DNA of 64,000 bases from JAFDZW01 sp035632315 (GCA_035632315.1 DASQGZ010000033.1:1-64000); one strand, 5' to 3'. Numbered from the stretch's first letter, positions 43,516 through 53,011 are shown. A program made the numbers and translations. The notes: generated by a model from the letters alone, not told the origin.

Positions 43516-44154
43516 ATGAGTGAACAAACGCAGGACATTAAGATCGCGCTCTCCGACGAAGAGTTGTGGAGCACATTCTGTGAAGGCGAGGAGTCGGCCT
43601 ACACCTTGCTATATTATCGTCATGCCGACCGGCTCTATTCATATTTGAAAATGCTGCTCTCGGCAAGTTTCCACGAAAGCATTGATGATGTCTTTCAGGA
43701 AACATGGGTGCGGGTCTTTCAGGGGCGAGAGAAGTTTACCAGTAACGGTAGTGGTTCATTTGCCGGATGGTTGTTTCGGATCGCACATAATATCTCGGTG
43801 AGCCTGATGCGCCGGCCCCATACCGTGAGCACGTTTAAAGACCTCGCAAGCGAAGAGATCGTCTTGCGTACGGCATCGGTATCGGAATACGATCCGCTGA
43901 GCGACAACCGCAGCGTCGATGAAGTGCTCAAGATCTTGCGCGGGGTCGTCGAAGAACTGCCGATGCAATATAAGGAAGTGTATCTGTTGGCGGAGTTCGA
44001 ACATCTGAGTATTGACCAGGTCGCCGATGCGACCGGCATTTCGAAAGGGAATGCAAAGGTCAGGCTGCACCGGGCCAGACAGATCGTTCGCGAAAAAGTG
44101 CTTGTGGCGCTTGGAGTGGAATTCGACGGTGCAAAGAATAATACAGAATTGTAG
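43516..44154 (+). CDS. ECF-type RNA polymerase sigma factor
   Basis: About 212 residues from ATG 43516 (MSEQTQDIKIALSDEE); the longer frame to 43462 has no better start. Region 2 (ESAYTLLYYRHADRLYSYL, DDVFQETWVRVFQ) and region 4 (LPMQYKEVYLLAEFEHLSIDQVADATG, NAKVRLHRARQIV) are clear and contiguous as in ECF sigma factors. It directly precedes an anti-sigma factor gene. A TAACTTTG box at 43457-43464 may be its promoter -7 element. Confidence 0.92.
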   Translation: MSEQTQDIKIALSDEELWSTFCEGEESAYTLLYYRHADRLYSYLKMLLSASFHESIDDVFQETWVRVFQGREKFTSNGSGSFAGWLFRIAHNISVSLMRRPHTVSTFKDLASEEIVLRTASVSEYDPLSDNRSVDEVLKILRGVVEELPMQYKEVYLLAEFEHLSIDQVADATGISKGNAKVRLHRARQIVREKVLVALGVEFDGAKNNTEL

Positions 44155-44165
44155 GAGTACGAAAT

Positions 44166-45611
44166 ATGAATACGATGAATATGGAAGAGCAGATCTTAGA
44201 TTTCCTTGACGGAAACTTGTCCGGTTCCGAAGAGGAAGAATTGCTCCATCGCTTAGCTGTTTCGCCCGAGCGGCGTACACTGCTTCGGCAGCATTTGCAA
44301 GTACGCGAAATGGTCGGCGCGCTTGCGAAGCAGCAGTATAAACAAGTGCCGATCATGCTGACCGCCGGGGTATTCCAGGCGGTGACGGCTCTTGGCTATA
44401 CCGGTCCGCAGCCGGCGCACCAAGATGTTCAGACTGCGGAAGTCGCTGCGCCGGCACATGTCGTTAGTTCATCGATGCGGCGGCTTATCTCACTGCGTCC
44501 GGCTTCGGTAGCTATCATTTCGTTATTGCTCTTGCTTGCCGGAGGTGCCGGGACATATTTGATGACAAATTCGCCAAACACATCTGCTGTTTCGCAAACG
44601 ATCTCGTCTGCACCGACTCAGCCTTCCGATATTAGTAGCAAAGCGTCCGACGTGAACTCAACTTCCCAGAATTCTATTTCTCGGAATTCTATTTCAGAAA
44701 ATGCTCAAGCAATAAGTCCCGTTACTTCACAGCACGCAAGTTACTTACACCGTCATTCTCATAGTGTGTCTGATAATGTAATGGCAAATGGAAATTCTGC
44801 CGATGACATACGATCGAACGCAGCTACGACGGACATTACAAATAATTCGACGATCCTGCCGGAACATCACGATAATACGACTATTGTAAAGTCCGACGTG
44901 GCAAATCCATCTGACAAGAATAACGCTTCATCCGTCAAAGGCGAACAAAATGCTCCTGCAGATATTCGCGATCCCGGTATGCAGCAAAGCGGGCGCAAGA
45001 ACAATCCGCTTGACGGCAATACGCTCACCGGTGGAAAAGCGGGCAAACTGCCGTTGTTCGAATTTTCTGTTCGTACCGGAGGCGGGAAAATTCCCGGCAG
45101 CGAACTCGGCTACACCGGCTCCCTCGTCGAAGTTCGCGGATCTTACTCCGCGCTTGACTGGCTGTCGTTTACTGTGTCGCTTGGCCAGTTTATGCCGTAC
45201 GAAACGGTGGCTATCCCAATATCGAACGCCTCTGCCGGGCTCGGGCGCGACGGCTCGCAACTTCTGAAACTTGCTCCGGCTGTTCAGTACAGAACACTTG
45301 CCAGCGCCGAAGTCGGCGCGCATTTCTCTCTGCTTTCGATGCCGCTCGAATTTTCCGTCGGCGGCGGAACTGACTTTGCCGGGACTGTTATGCCTCGTGC
45401 ATCACTGTTCACATCGCTCGATCTTCAGGATAATTTGCTGTTGCGTGTCGGAGTCGAAGGAATTGCATACACCAATACGAAGATCGGCTCGTCACTTTCT
45501 CAGGCAGAAGCACAATATGCGCTCGATCATCCGCTTCTTGTCGGATCAATAAAGACGAAAGAAACAGCCGGCTTTATCGGGCCTTCGATCGAACTTTCGT
45601 GGAGATTCTAA
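44166..45611 (+). CDS. envelope-spanning anti-sigma factor (N-terminal anti-sigma, TM helix, C-terminal outer-membrane-like barrel)
   Basis: A 481-residue protein, 11 bases after the ECF sigma gene. Residues 1-65 (MEEQILDFLDGNLSG, EELLHRLAVSPERR) are an anti-sigma-like helical domain without the zinc HxxxCxxC motif. Residues about 112-133 form one membrane helix (SVAIISLLLLLAGGAGTYLM), followed by a Ser/Asn/Thr-rich disordered linker to about 295. The last 185 residues (FEFSVRTGGGK ... VRGSYSALDWLSFTVSLGQ ... FIGPSIELSWRF) look like an outer-membrane barrel ending in Phe. The chain could cross both membranes, as in the dual membrane-spanning (Dma) anti-sigma proteins of Bacteroides. Confidence 0.75.
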   Translation: MNTMNMEEQILDFLDGNLSGSEEEELLHRLAVSPERRTLLRQHLQVREMVGALAKQQYKQVPIMLTAGVFQAVTALGYTGPQPAHQDVQTAEVAAPAHVVSSSMRRLISLRPASVAIISLLLLLAGGAGTYLMTNSPNTSAVSQTISSAPTQPSDISSKASDVNSTSQNSISRNSISENAQAISPVTSQHASYLHRHSHSVSDNVMANGNSADDIRSNAATTDITNNSTILPEHHDNTTIVKSDVANPSDKNNASSVKGEQNAPADIRDPGMQQSGRKNNPLDGNTLTGGKAGKLPLFEFSVRTGGGKIPGSELGYTGSLVEVRGSYSALDWLSFTVSLGQFMPYETVAIPISNASAGLGRDGSQLLKLAPAVQYRTLASAEVGAHFSLLSMPLEFSVGGGTDFAGTVMPRASLFTSLDLQDNLLLRVGVEGIAYTNTKIGSSLSQAEAQYALDHPLLVGSIKTKETAGFIGPSIELSWRF

Positions 45612-45622
45612 CAACATTGTTG

Positions 45623-46327
45623 ATGGGAAGAGGGCATTATTTCATATTGATCTCAATTATCGCAGCCGGAGTATTCTCCGGCTGTGTGCCATCTCCTAAT
45701 TCCGGAGAAAATAATTTTCCCGAATTCTCTTTACTGCATTTGTTCTACACGCCTCAGGATTCATCGACAATCTATGTGTGGCAAGATTCATCGGCGAATG
45801 CGCCAGTCACATATACTCAGCTTCGGTTCGATCATCAAGGGACGAACCCTTACTCGCAGATATATCAAGCGGCTTCGTTCTTCTGGTTCAGCGATACTTC
45901 GTCGCACCGTTCGGGATTAAAAGCGTTCGTTATCCGCGATTCGATCGTCATAGAATATGTCGCGACTGATAGTGCGAAGATCAACCCGGTTATCAGGTTA
46001 AGTGGGATTCTCAATGTGACAGCTGCTTGGACAGCGAGCCAGAATTTCGTCACTTCCAACGGCGCAACGGTCAAGATCGGTGCTGTCGTTGACGATTATT
46101 TTGCAGCAACAACCGTTGCGGGCAATCAATATTCAGATGTCTATCACATCACCTATACGGTAGAAGACGTTACCTCAGCATCGCAGCCGAAAGAAGCAGA
46201 ATACCAAAAAGGCGCTACGCTTGGGATCTATTATGTCAAAACGCTTGGCCCGACATATATGATCGCAAAGGGTGCTTCAGGTAATACGCTCTGGATCAAT
46301 CAACTCGTCGAAACTCACACTCGCTAA
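45623..46327 (+). CDS. lipoprotein of unknown function
   Basis: About 234 residues from ATG 45623 (MGRGHYFILISIIAAGVFSGC); a GTG at 45599 overlaps the anti-sigma gene and is less likely. The lipobox VFSGC gives lipid anchoring. The mature sequence has several Thr/Ser/Ala-rich beta strands (NAPVTYTQLRFDHQG, IRDSIVIEYVATDS) and no known motif. It follows the anti-sigma gene by 11 bases, so it may belong to the same envelope-signalling operon; that is inference. Confidence 0.6.
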   Translation: MGRGHYFILISIIAAGVFSGCVPSPNSGENNFPEFSLLHLFYTPQDSSTIYVWQDSSANAPVTYTQLRFDHQGTNPYSQIYQAASFFWFSDTSSHRSGLKAFVIRDSIVIEYVATDSAKINPVIRLSGILNVTAAWTASQNFVTSNGATVKIGAVVDDYFAATTVAGNQYSDVYHITYTVEDVTSASQPKEAEYQKGATLGIYYVKTLGPTYMIAKGASGNTLWINQLVETHTR

Positions 46328-46346
46328 AGAGAGTTTAGAACAGGAC

Positions 46347-46850
46347 ATGTTCTATACATCTCGATCGTTGACGTTCCGCTTGCGCGGCATTCGTGAAGGA
46401 GTACATCCGATCGATTGCTCCGTCGAGCCGAACGAACTTGAAATTCCCGATGCTACCGACCCAATTCTCGTTCGTGGCGAACTCAAAGCCGACGACCTCT
46501 ATGCATTCAACCTGACCATCGATTCCAAGCAACGGCATGTTTGTGACAGATGTACCGATGAATTTGACGCAGCATACCATGTTCCGCTCGCGATAACATA
46601 TATGCCTGCCGGCGATGGGGCTGAATTCGAGGATACGGGATACGTGCATACATTCAATCCGTTCGACTTGTACGAAGTCAATATCAGCGACGATGTTCAC
46701 GATGCGCTCTTGCTTGCGGTCCCAATGAAAAAGCTCTGCAGAGAGGATTGCCCCGGGATCGAGATCGCACAAAAGAACGAGCAAGACATTGACGAACGTT
46801 TTAGAACCCTTAGCACGCTCTATGATAAATTAAAAGCCGAAGAACAGTGA
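46347..46850 (+). CDS. DUF177 (YceD-like) protein
   Basis: About 167 residues from ATG 46347, which has an aacagga ribosome-binding site; the frame open from GTG 46272 overlaps the previous gene. The DUF177 pattern is visible: IDSKQRHVCDRCTDEFDAAYHVPL (a CxxC pair), NPFDLYEVNISDDVHDALLLAVPMKKLCREDCPG, then an acidic tail. YceD/DUF177 proteins, often encoded before rpmF (L32), are linked to 23S rRNA processing. Here rpmF does not follow. Confidence 0.8.
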   Translation: MFYTSRSLTFRLRGIREGVHPIDCSVEPNELEIPDATDPILVRGELKADDLYAFNLTIDSKQRHVCDRCTDEFDAAYHVPLAITYMPAGDGAEFEDTGYVHTFNPFDLYEVNISDDVHDALLLAVPMKKLCREDCPGIEIAQKNEQDIDERFRTLSTLYDKLKAEEQ

Positions 46851-47019
46851 GCCTACGTCTTCTAAACTTGTTTCTCTCTCACGGTGTTGTCCGCTCTTAG
46901 TATTTACACTGGGGATGAAAATTTGCACTACGACCAATGCAACCCCAAGCGGTAAAACATTGTAAACCCTCTTGTTACTATTTAGAACCAGTATTCTGAA
47001 CGAGAAAACGGATGATCGA

Positions 47020-48687
47020 ATGCCAATAGCCGGCCGTATGCAAACATTGCGTTGTCTTTATTTTATTTCCGGAGCAGTATCTGCGCTGCTTGTGCTTTGG
47101 ACATCAATTTCACACGCACAATCAACAGGCATTGACAAGCAATACCAGAATAGAACGGCAATAATGGACACTGCAACCGAACGGATGCTTGCGCAGCGGC
47201 AGGCAATTCGGGCAGGCACCGATGCTCAAGCTCTTGAAGGCCCGATCGACCCCAGCACATATATTTTAGGCCCCGGAGACGGGGTGTATCTCAATGTCTA
47301 TGCCGCACATTTTCTCGATCAGGATCTGACCGTGACTCCTGAGGGCAAACTCATTCTGCCGCAGACAGGGCAAGTACTCATTGGCGGGATGTCGATCCCT
47401 GATGCCGAGAAAAAGGTGAACCAGCTTCTTACTCGCGAGTATAAAAATCCGGATGCGCATTTATCACTCAGGCGGCTGCGCGCTGTCAAAGTAAGTGTGC
47501 TCGGCGAAGTGTTGGCGCCCGGTGTTCAAACAGCGACATCACTCATGCGAGTGAGTGAAGTGATCGCGAAAGCCGGCGATATGACCGCCCATTCGTCTCT
47601 TCGGAATATCGAGGTTCGCAGAGCGGATGGGACGCTCCGTGCAAAAGCCGATCTCGTGAAATATTTCAATACGGGGGATATAGCTGCAAATCCGATGATC
47701 GAAGGCGGCGATGTGATTGTTGTGCCGCGTGTGACTCGCTTGATGATGATCAACGGCGCTGTCAGTAAACCGGGCTCATACGAATACGCACCTGGGGATA
47801 AATTATCGACACTGATCGCCCTTGCGCAGGGTGCGCTCCCGTCGGCACAATTCGACTCTATCGAGATCGCACGGTATTCAGACTCCGACCCGGTTGTTGC
47901 CCACAGATTTTATGTCAATTATTCCGCAGGCAACGACGAACCGCTTCAAGAAGGCGATGCAGTGATGATCCGCGGGCTTGGGCAATATCACACGCCCCGT
48001 GTGGTGACCGTTGAAGGGGAGATCGCTTATCCGGGAAAATATTCGATCGAAGTTGGGCAGACTCACTTACGAGATATATTGCAGCGCGCGGGGGGGATAC
48101 TGCCGTCCGGGTCGCTCGAAGAGGCGGTTGTTCTTCGTCGTTCCGGTGTCGGATCGTACGAGACAGACCCGGAATTTATCATGCTTCAGGGGATGAGAGG
48201 CAGCGAAGATAAACGAATGACCGACGATCAGTATAACTATCTGATGGCTCGCTCGCGGCAGCTTGGGCGTACGGTGATGGTCGTAAATTTCAAAGATCTT
48301 ATCACAAAAGGGGACGAATCTCAAGATATTATTCTCCGCGACCAGGATTCGATATGGGTTCCGCGCGCTCGTGGATATGTCAGCGTCATCGGTAATGTGA
48401 ACAGCCCCGGTAATATTAATTATGTTGACGGCGCATCGTACGATGAGTACATTGACCGTGCCGGCGGATATACTTCTTCGGCAGATAAAGGCGCTGTTCG
48501 CGTGATCAATTCAAAAACAAGTACATACATCAACCCGCGTTCGGACAGTCATTATCAGATCGGACCGGGCGATACGATCGTTATTCCGCCGGACCGCCCG
48601 ACGTTCTGGCAGAATTTTCAGATCATTACGGCAGTGACGGCGCAAGTGATCACGATCATCGCCGGTGTTGTGTTGTTAAAAAAATAA
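47020..48687 (+). CDS. polysaccharide export outer-membrane protein (Wza-like)
   Basis: About 555 residues. I place the start at ATG 47020; ATG 47038 is an alternative, both before the signal segment (CLYFISGAVSALLVLWTSISHA). The Poly_export domain begins at STYILGPGDGVYLNVYAAHF, followed by SLBB-type repeats (KVSVLGEVLAPGVQTA, MMINGAVSKPGSYEY, VTVEGEIAYPGKYSIE, VSVIGNVNSPGNINY) and a final hydrophobic helix (FQIITAVTAQVITIIAGVVLL). Wza-like channels carry capsule or exopolysaccharide across the outer membrane. First gene of a three-gene block. Confidence 0.9.
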   Translation: MPIAGRMQTLRCLYFISGAVSALLVLWTSISHAQSTGIDKQYQNRTAIMDTATERMLAQRQAIRAGTDAQALEGPIDPSTYILGPGDGVYLNVYAAHFLDQDLTVTPEGKLILPQTGQVLIGGMSIPDAEKKVNQLLTREYKNPDAHLSLRRLRAVKVSVLGEVLAPGVQTATSLMRVSEVIAKAGDMTAHSSLRNIEVRRADGTLRAKADLVKYFNTGDIAANPMIEGGDVIVVPRVTRLMMINGAVSKPGSYEYAPGDKLSTLIALAQGALPSAQFDSIEIARYSDSDPVVAHRFYVNYSAGNDEPLQEGDAVMIRGLGQYHTPRVVTVEGEIAYPGKYSIEVGQTHLRDILQRAGGILPSGSLEEAVVLRRSGVGSYETDPEFIMLQGMRGSEDKRMTDDQYNYLMARSRQLGRTVMVVNFKDLITKGDESQDIILRDQDSIWVPRARGYVSVIGNVNSPGNINYVDGASYDEYIDRAGGYTSSADKGAVRVINSKTSTYINPRSDSHYQIGPGDTIVIPPDRPTFWQNFQIITAVTAQVITIIAGVVLLKK

Positions 48688-48693
48688 TTTCCA

Positions 48694-49947
48694 GTGGAAA
48701 ATACTCGCCCGGACCAGTCCCAACAGACAGAGACGCCACTGAACATTCAGCAGCCTGCCGATCCGCATGTGCTGGATTTCTTTACGATGCTCGCACGATA
48801 CAAACGACTCGCGATCGTGATCGTTCTGTTATTTGGCATTGGTTTTTTGGCGTTCACATTCGTTATGCCATTTACGTATTCAGGCACGACAACACTCATT
48901 CCGCCGGAAAAGCAAAACACGGGCAATCAGCTTCTCTCTTTTCTCAGTGGTTCTTCGGCGCTTGATATGATGAAAGGGATGGAGAACCCGGCTCTCGATA
49001 TGTTCAAGAATGTGCTCGATTCACGAACGATCTCCGAAGAGATCGTTGCCGACCCCGAAGTGAAAAAATATTTTTCGACGTGGGATACGTCATCAGAGAG
49101 TATTGCCTTTAAGATTCGTGACTGCCTTACATCTGAGCCCCTTCGGAATCAAATGTTCAATGTTCAGGTGGATGTGAATACGCACTGGTTCCCGTCATCG
49201 GATGAGAAAGAGCAGGCTCGTAAATTGGTACCGCATTTAGCGAAATTATTCGTTCAGCATCTGGATGTTTATAACCGCGAGCGATTGATGACGACCGCAC
49301 GCAATACCCGCATCTTTGTCGAAAAGGAATACAACGATCGCTTAGAACAGCTTGATTCTGCATACGCTCACTTGCAAGTATTTCAGCAGGAGCATAAAAC
49401 GATCTCGCTGACCGACCAGCTCAGCGCCGAAGTCACCAGTGCGGCAATGCTGGCATCCGAGGAACAGCAGCTTGAGATACAGGTCGGCGCCGCAGAGCGA
49501 GAACTGGCTCCGGACGCTTCACGCGTTCAGCTGCTCAAACAACAACTTGAAGAAACGAAGCTCCAGTTGAAGAAATACGACGAAGGCGGTATCAGCGATT
49601 ATGTATTAGCACTCAAAAACGTCCCCGAACTGACCCGCCAACTTGCCCGCTTAACCCGCGAAGTAAAAATGTTGGAAACGATCACCGCATTTCTTCGCCA
49701 ACAGCTCGAACAGGAGCGTATCAATGAGCAGCGCAACCTTCCGACGATCACCGTGCTCGATTCGGCAACCGTCCCGCTCAAGAAAAGCTCGCCAAAACGA
49801 TCAGTGATGCTTATTATTGGACTATTCAGTGGCCTCATTGTTTCTGTCATTGTCATTTCCTGGAAAAAATTCTCCGATGACGTGAAATCGAATCCCGATG
49901 AACATAAGCGATACAAAACGTTCGTCGGATATTTGAAGAGAAAATGA
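48694..49947 (+). CDS. Wzz/GNVR chain-length determinant protein
   Basis: A 417-residue inner-membrane protein; start GTG at 48694, seven bases after the Wza stop. Near the N-terminus DFFTMLARYKRLAIVIVLLFGIGFLAFTFV gives the first helix; a long periplasmic coiled region (residues about 130-330, LDSAYAHLQVFQQEHK, LKQQLEETKLQLKKYDEGG) follows; and the second helix has the Pro-rich KSSPKRSVMLIIGLFSG motif. No Walker motif, so it is a Wzz-type regulator of polymer length rather than a fused tyrosine kinase. Confidence 0.85.
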   Translation: MENTRPDQSQQTETPLNIQQPADPHVLDFFTMLARYKRLAIVIVLLFGIGFLAFTFVMPFTYSGTTTLIPPEKQNTGNQLLSFLSGSSALDMMKGMENPALDMFKNVLDSRTISEEIVADPEVKKYFSTWDTSSESIAFKIRDCLTSEPLRNQMFNVQVDVNTHWFPSSDEKEQARKLVPHLAKLFVQHLDVYNRERLMTTARNTRIFVEKEYNDRLEQLDSAYAHLQVFQQEHKTISLTDQLSAEVTSAAMLASEEQQLEIQVGAAERELAPDASRVQLLKQQLEETKLQLKKYDEGGISDYVLALKNVPELTRQLARLTREVKMLETITAFLRQQLEQERINEQRNLPTITVLDSATVPLKKSSPKRSVMLIIGLFSGLIVSVIVISWKKFSDDVKSNPDEHKRYKTFVGYLKRK

Positions 49948-49976
49948 AGACCGCTGCATAAGAGCGCCTGCACTGT

Positions 49977-51629
49977 ATGCCGAACTCAGACTTTAAACAA
50001 ACGGCGGCTCGCGGTTTTGCCTGGAATTACCTCTATAAAATATCTGAATATGGGCTGATCAACCTTTACACGATCTTGGTCGTGCGCCATTTTGGTCCTG
50101 ATGTGTCTGCGCCGTATTCCGTTTTTTTTGCATTGGCGACAATTCTTTCGATGGTGGGCGCTTTTGCAGTGGATGGGGTGTTGCTTCGCTTCATTCGAAG
50201 GGTTGCTCGTCATTCGAGCAATACCGTCGAACGCTTCGACTCTATTGAAACATTAAGCCTGCCGCATTTCCTCAATACGCTGCTTGCATTTCGAATGCTC
50301 GTCATATTTGTGCTTTCGATTTTCTGTGTGCTCGCCCTGATTGTCGCACCGATATTGATCCCATCGGTCAGAGGCTCACTGGGCTCACTAAGCATATATG
50401 CCCCATATCTCATCGTATTTCTTTTTGCTCAGGCCCTGACCGCCTTTTCTACATTTGCACTGACCGGACTGCTCGAATTGAAGCGAGTATTTTTTGCGAG
50501 TGTCTTTTCACGAGTTCTGATGATCTCTGCGGGCTTCGCATTAATGTCTGCCGGTTCGATCACAACCGAGCGGGCAATAGTGATCTATGTGCTCTCCACT
50601 TCGATCTGCGGGATATTGCTATACATTGCGCTTCATCGCGAGGTAAAACGAACCGAGCATCCCACCGAGAAACAAAAGCAGTTGTCGCCAAAAGCAATGG
50701 GGGCGATCATTTGGTCGCTTATTAGAACCCCAAAAAATATCAGACTGCTTCTGGTCACGCCTGTTCTTCTATATGGGATCACGACGTGGGGCAACGATAT
50801 TCTTTCGATGGTGCTCGGCAAACAGTCGGATATCTTGATAATGGCATCAATGCTTGGCGATCATTCTGCCGAGATCGGATATTATCAAGCGGCGTCGATC
50901 GTTTTGCTCGTCACAGAATATATATTTCTGTTTGGTTTGGGGGGAACGCTGGTATCGGTATTCTCGACTCTTGCGCATCAAGACGAGGAAGCGTATCATA
51001 AAAATTCATATCCTTCGCTTGCGAGAGGACGCAAAGAAGTGACAGGGTTTCAAAATGTTGTCTTGCTTCCGCTCTGTTTCTTTATGTTTTTTTTCATCGA
51101 TAAGATCATTATCGCGTTGTATGGCGGCAAATTTCATCCATCAGTGCTCATGGTACGAGTCGGTCTTGGAGCATTGTTTATCTGTATTGCTTTTTTTGGC
51201 GGCGGGGTTCAGGTAACGACTCTGGTATCGATCGGTAAAGAACGGCTTGTCTTCCGAAATCGGTTATTTTGGGGACTGTTGAACATTGCAGTGAACATCG
51301 TTCTTATTTATTTTTTTGGCGGGCTTGGGGCGCTCATCGGAACACAATATTGCAATGCCGGGGCAGTGGCAACGGAGTCATATTTTTCGTCTAAATACGT
51401 TGGGTCTCACAGTAATTATGGCTCAATGGCTAAAATTACACTTATCGCCATTGTATCTACGTCAGTGCCATATTTTATTCTACAAACATTTGCATCGGGT
51501 CTATCTCCTTGGCTGGCAATCACTTCAGGAGGGGTGATAAGTGTGCTTATTATATTGGTGTTATACCGCGTTCTTAATATCCCTGAACTTGCGATCATTC
51601 GCAAACGCATGGGAAATCTGTTCTCCTGA
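49977..51629 (+). CDS. Wzx-like polysaccharide flippase
   Basis: A 550-residue inner-membrane protein with about 12-14 hydrophobic segments (FAWNYLYKISEYGLINLYTILVVRHFG at the start, and SPWLAITSGGVISVLIILVLYRV at the end), typical of the MATE-like Wzx/MviN oligosaccharide-lipid flippases. It follows Wzz by 29 bases. It likely flips lipid-linked repeats to the periplasm for the Wza/Wzz system. No polymerase or glycosyltransferase genes follow in the window. Confidence 0.82.
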   Translation: MPNSDFKQTAARGFAWNYLYKISEYGLINLYTILVVRHFGPDVSAPYSVFFALATILSMVGAFAVDGVLLRFIRRVARHSSNTVERFDSIETLSLPHFLNTLLAFRMLVIFVLSIFCVLALIVAPILIPSVRGSLGSLSIYAPYLIVFLFAQALTAFSTFALTGLLELKRVFFASVFSRVLMISAGFALMSAGSITTERAIVIYVLSTSICGILLYIALHREVKRTEHPTEKQKQLSPKAMGAIIWSLIRTPKNIRLLLVTPVLLYGITTWGNDILSMVLGKQSDILIMASMLGDHSAEIGYYQAASIVLLVTEYIFLFGLGGTLVSVFSTLAHQDEEAYHKNSYPSLARGRKEVTGFQNVVLLPLCFFMFFFIDKIIIALYGGKFHPSVLMVRVGLGALFICIAFFGGGVQVTTLVSIGKERLVFRNRLFWGLLNIAVNIVLIYFFGGLGALIGTQYCNAGAVATESYFSSKYVGSHSNYGSMAKITLIAIVSTSVPYFILQTFASGLSPWLAITSGGVISVLIILVLYRVLNIPELAIIRKRMGNLFS

Positions 51630-51778
51630 ATTTTAGAGGGAGCCTTCTCTTTTCTTGCTGAAATTTGAGTAAATGAGCACGAGGCTGGCAACTTTTTGAC
51701 GATTTACGGGTTTACGGTATGTTGGCAACAGGCATTTTGTTGCCGGATGTTAACCATCACCCTCATAAACTGTATATT

Positions 51779-52903
51779 ATGAAAAAACTTGTTACACTTT
51801 TGTTTGCATTGATCGGAGTTTTTGCTGTCGGCGCGCATGCGCAGACAAGCCATAGCGTCGCATTACGCCCGTCGGGTTATACCCCAACAGCTCCGAAAAA
51901 TGTATTTTTGATGGGCCCGCAGTATGCGAAACCGTTCTCGAATAATTCGGTTCAGACTACCTACGATAGTCTTTCCTATATTGATTCAGTGACCAATCCG
52001 CTGCGCTATGCCTATTCGCCGGGTTACATTAATTTTAGCCAGACCGGCGGCGGTGTTTTTCTTGATACGATCACATCCTATGGTGAACACTTTTCACCCC
52101 CATTTGTGGCATATCTCGATCGTATAGAGATTCAGGTCGCATTCGCGAATCTCGTATCGTCTTCTATTGATTCGATTAACAAGAATGCATTGACCGTCAG
52201 GATCAAAAGCACAAGTGCACCGGGTACAAAAGCGATCGATACAGCAATAATGACTTATGATTATCTTAGCTCTATCGATCCGGGTACCGACGCAAGCGGC
52301 GGACACCCATTCTTTACATTGGATGTGCCAATGCACCACAAAAAGGTAAATAGAAGCTTTTATGTGGAAATTGCACCAGCCATCGATTTTGTGAACGGAA
52401 CGTCAACGTCCAATCAGAATTATTTTGCTATCCAGCAAGATTCGAATTATTTTACCGGCAATACCCCGGCAGCAGCACGTAGTTTTGGCGTAGCCCTCCA
52501 TGGCGGGTCGCCGACAGGCACCATCCCCGCAACGTTCCCGTACGTGTTGGTAGATCAACAGCAAAATAATTTCTACCTCAACTTCTATATTGTAGCATAC
52601 ATTACCGATGCTGCAAGCGGCGTTCAGGATGTGCAGCTGACAGGTAATGCGCTTGCGCAAAACTACCCGAACCCGTTCAACCCGTCAACCGAGATCCGTT
52701 ATTCTGTTGCCGAACATGGCAATGTGTCGCTGAAAATATATAATGCGCTCGGAATGGAAGTAAAGACACTCGTTGATGGAACAGTCGAAGCCGGCGAGCA
52801 TTCAGTGAGCTTCTACGGCGACGATTTCCCGAGCGGTACGTATTATTACACGCTCAAGACAGGTAACTTTACGCAGACAAAGCGTATGGTTCTTACGAAA
52901 TAA
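51779..52903 (+). CDS. exported protein with classical T9SS type A sorting domain
   Basis: About 374 residues from ATG 51779 (MKKLVTLLFALIGVFAVGAHA signal); upstream frame to 51719 is unlikely. The N-terminal 280 residues are beta-rich with Ser/Thr/Asn and no recognised enzyme motif. The last 80 residues are the textbook type A C-terminal signal: NYPNPFNPSTEIRYSV, then VSLKIYNALGMEVKTLVDG, GTYYYTLKTGNFTQTKRMVL. Predicts export by T9SS to the cell surface. The T9SS machinery itself is not in the window. Confidence 0.82.
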   Translation: MKKLVTLLFALIGVFAVGAHAQTSHSVALRPSGYTPTAPKNVFLMGPQYAKPFSNNSVQTTYDSLSYIDSVTNPLRYAYSPGYINFSQTGGGVFLDTITSYGEHFSPPFVAYLDRIEIQVAFANLVSSSIDSINKNALTVRIKSTSAPGTKAIDTAIMTYDYLSSIDPGTDASGGHPFFTLDVPMHHKKVNRSFYVEIAPAIDFVNGTSTSNQNYFAIQQDSNYFTGNTPAAARSFGVALHGGSPTGTIPATFPYVLVDQQQNNFYLNFYIVAYITDAASGVQDVQLTGNALAQNYPNPFNPSTEIRYSVAEHGNVSLKIYNALGMEVKTLVDGTVEAGEHSVSFYGDDFPSGTYYYTLKTGNFTQTKRMVLTK

Positions 52904-52927
52904 GAACGAGTCCTGATGGTTAATTTT

Positions 52928-52963
52928 CAAACAAGGCGGCGCACAAGTGCCGCCTTGTTTGTT
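52928..52963 (+). terminator. strong intrinsic terminator after the T9SS cargo gene
   Basis: A 13-bp stem, caaacaaggcggc (52928-52940) and gccgccttgtttg (52949-52961), followed by ttttatt. Confidence 0.85.
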
Positions 52964-52972
52964 TTATTATAG

Positions 52973-53009
52973 TCCCTCCTTTTGAAGGAGGGGTTGGGGT
53001 GGTTGATTA
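52973..53009. repeat. short intergenic repeat with ccctcctt/aaggaggg hairpin
   Basis: The sequence around ccctccttttgaaggagggg followed by ttggggtggttgat forms an 8-bp hairpin and sits just before the agmatinase-family gene. It resembles widespread small repeats; this is the only copy I see in the window. Confidence 0.5.
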
Positions 53010-53011
53010 GT

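Noticed and set aside
46851..47019. Possible rpmF (L32) or tRNA in the gap after DUF177.
   Set aside because: No L32-like frame and no cloverleaf or tRNA-like arms were seen on either strand.
48694..49947. A bacterial tyrosine kinase fused to the Wzz protein.
   Set aside because: The protein ends after the second membrane helix; no Walker A or Tyr cluster follows.
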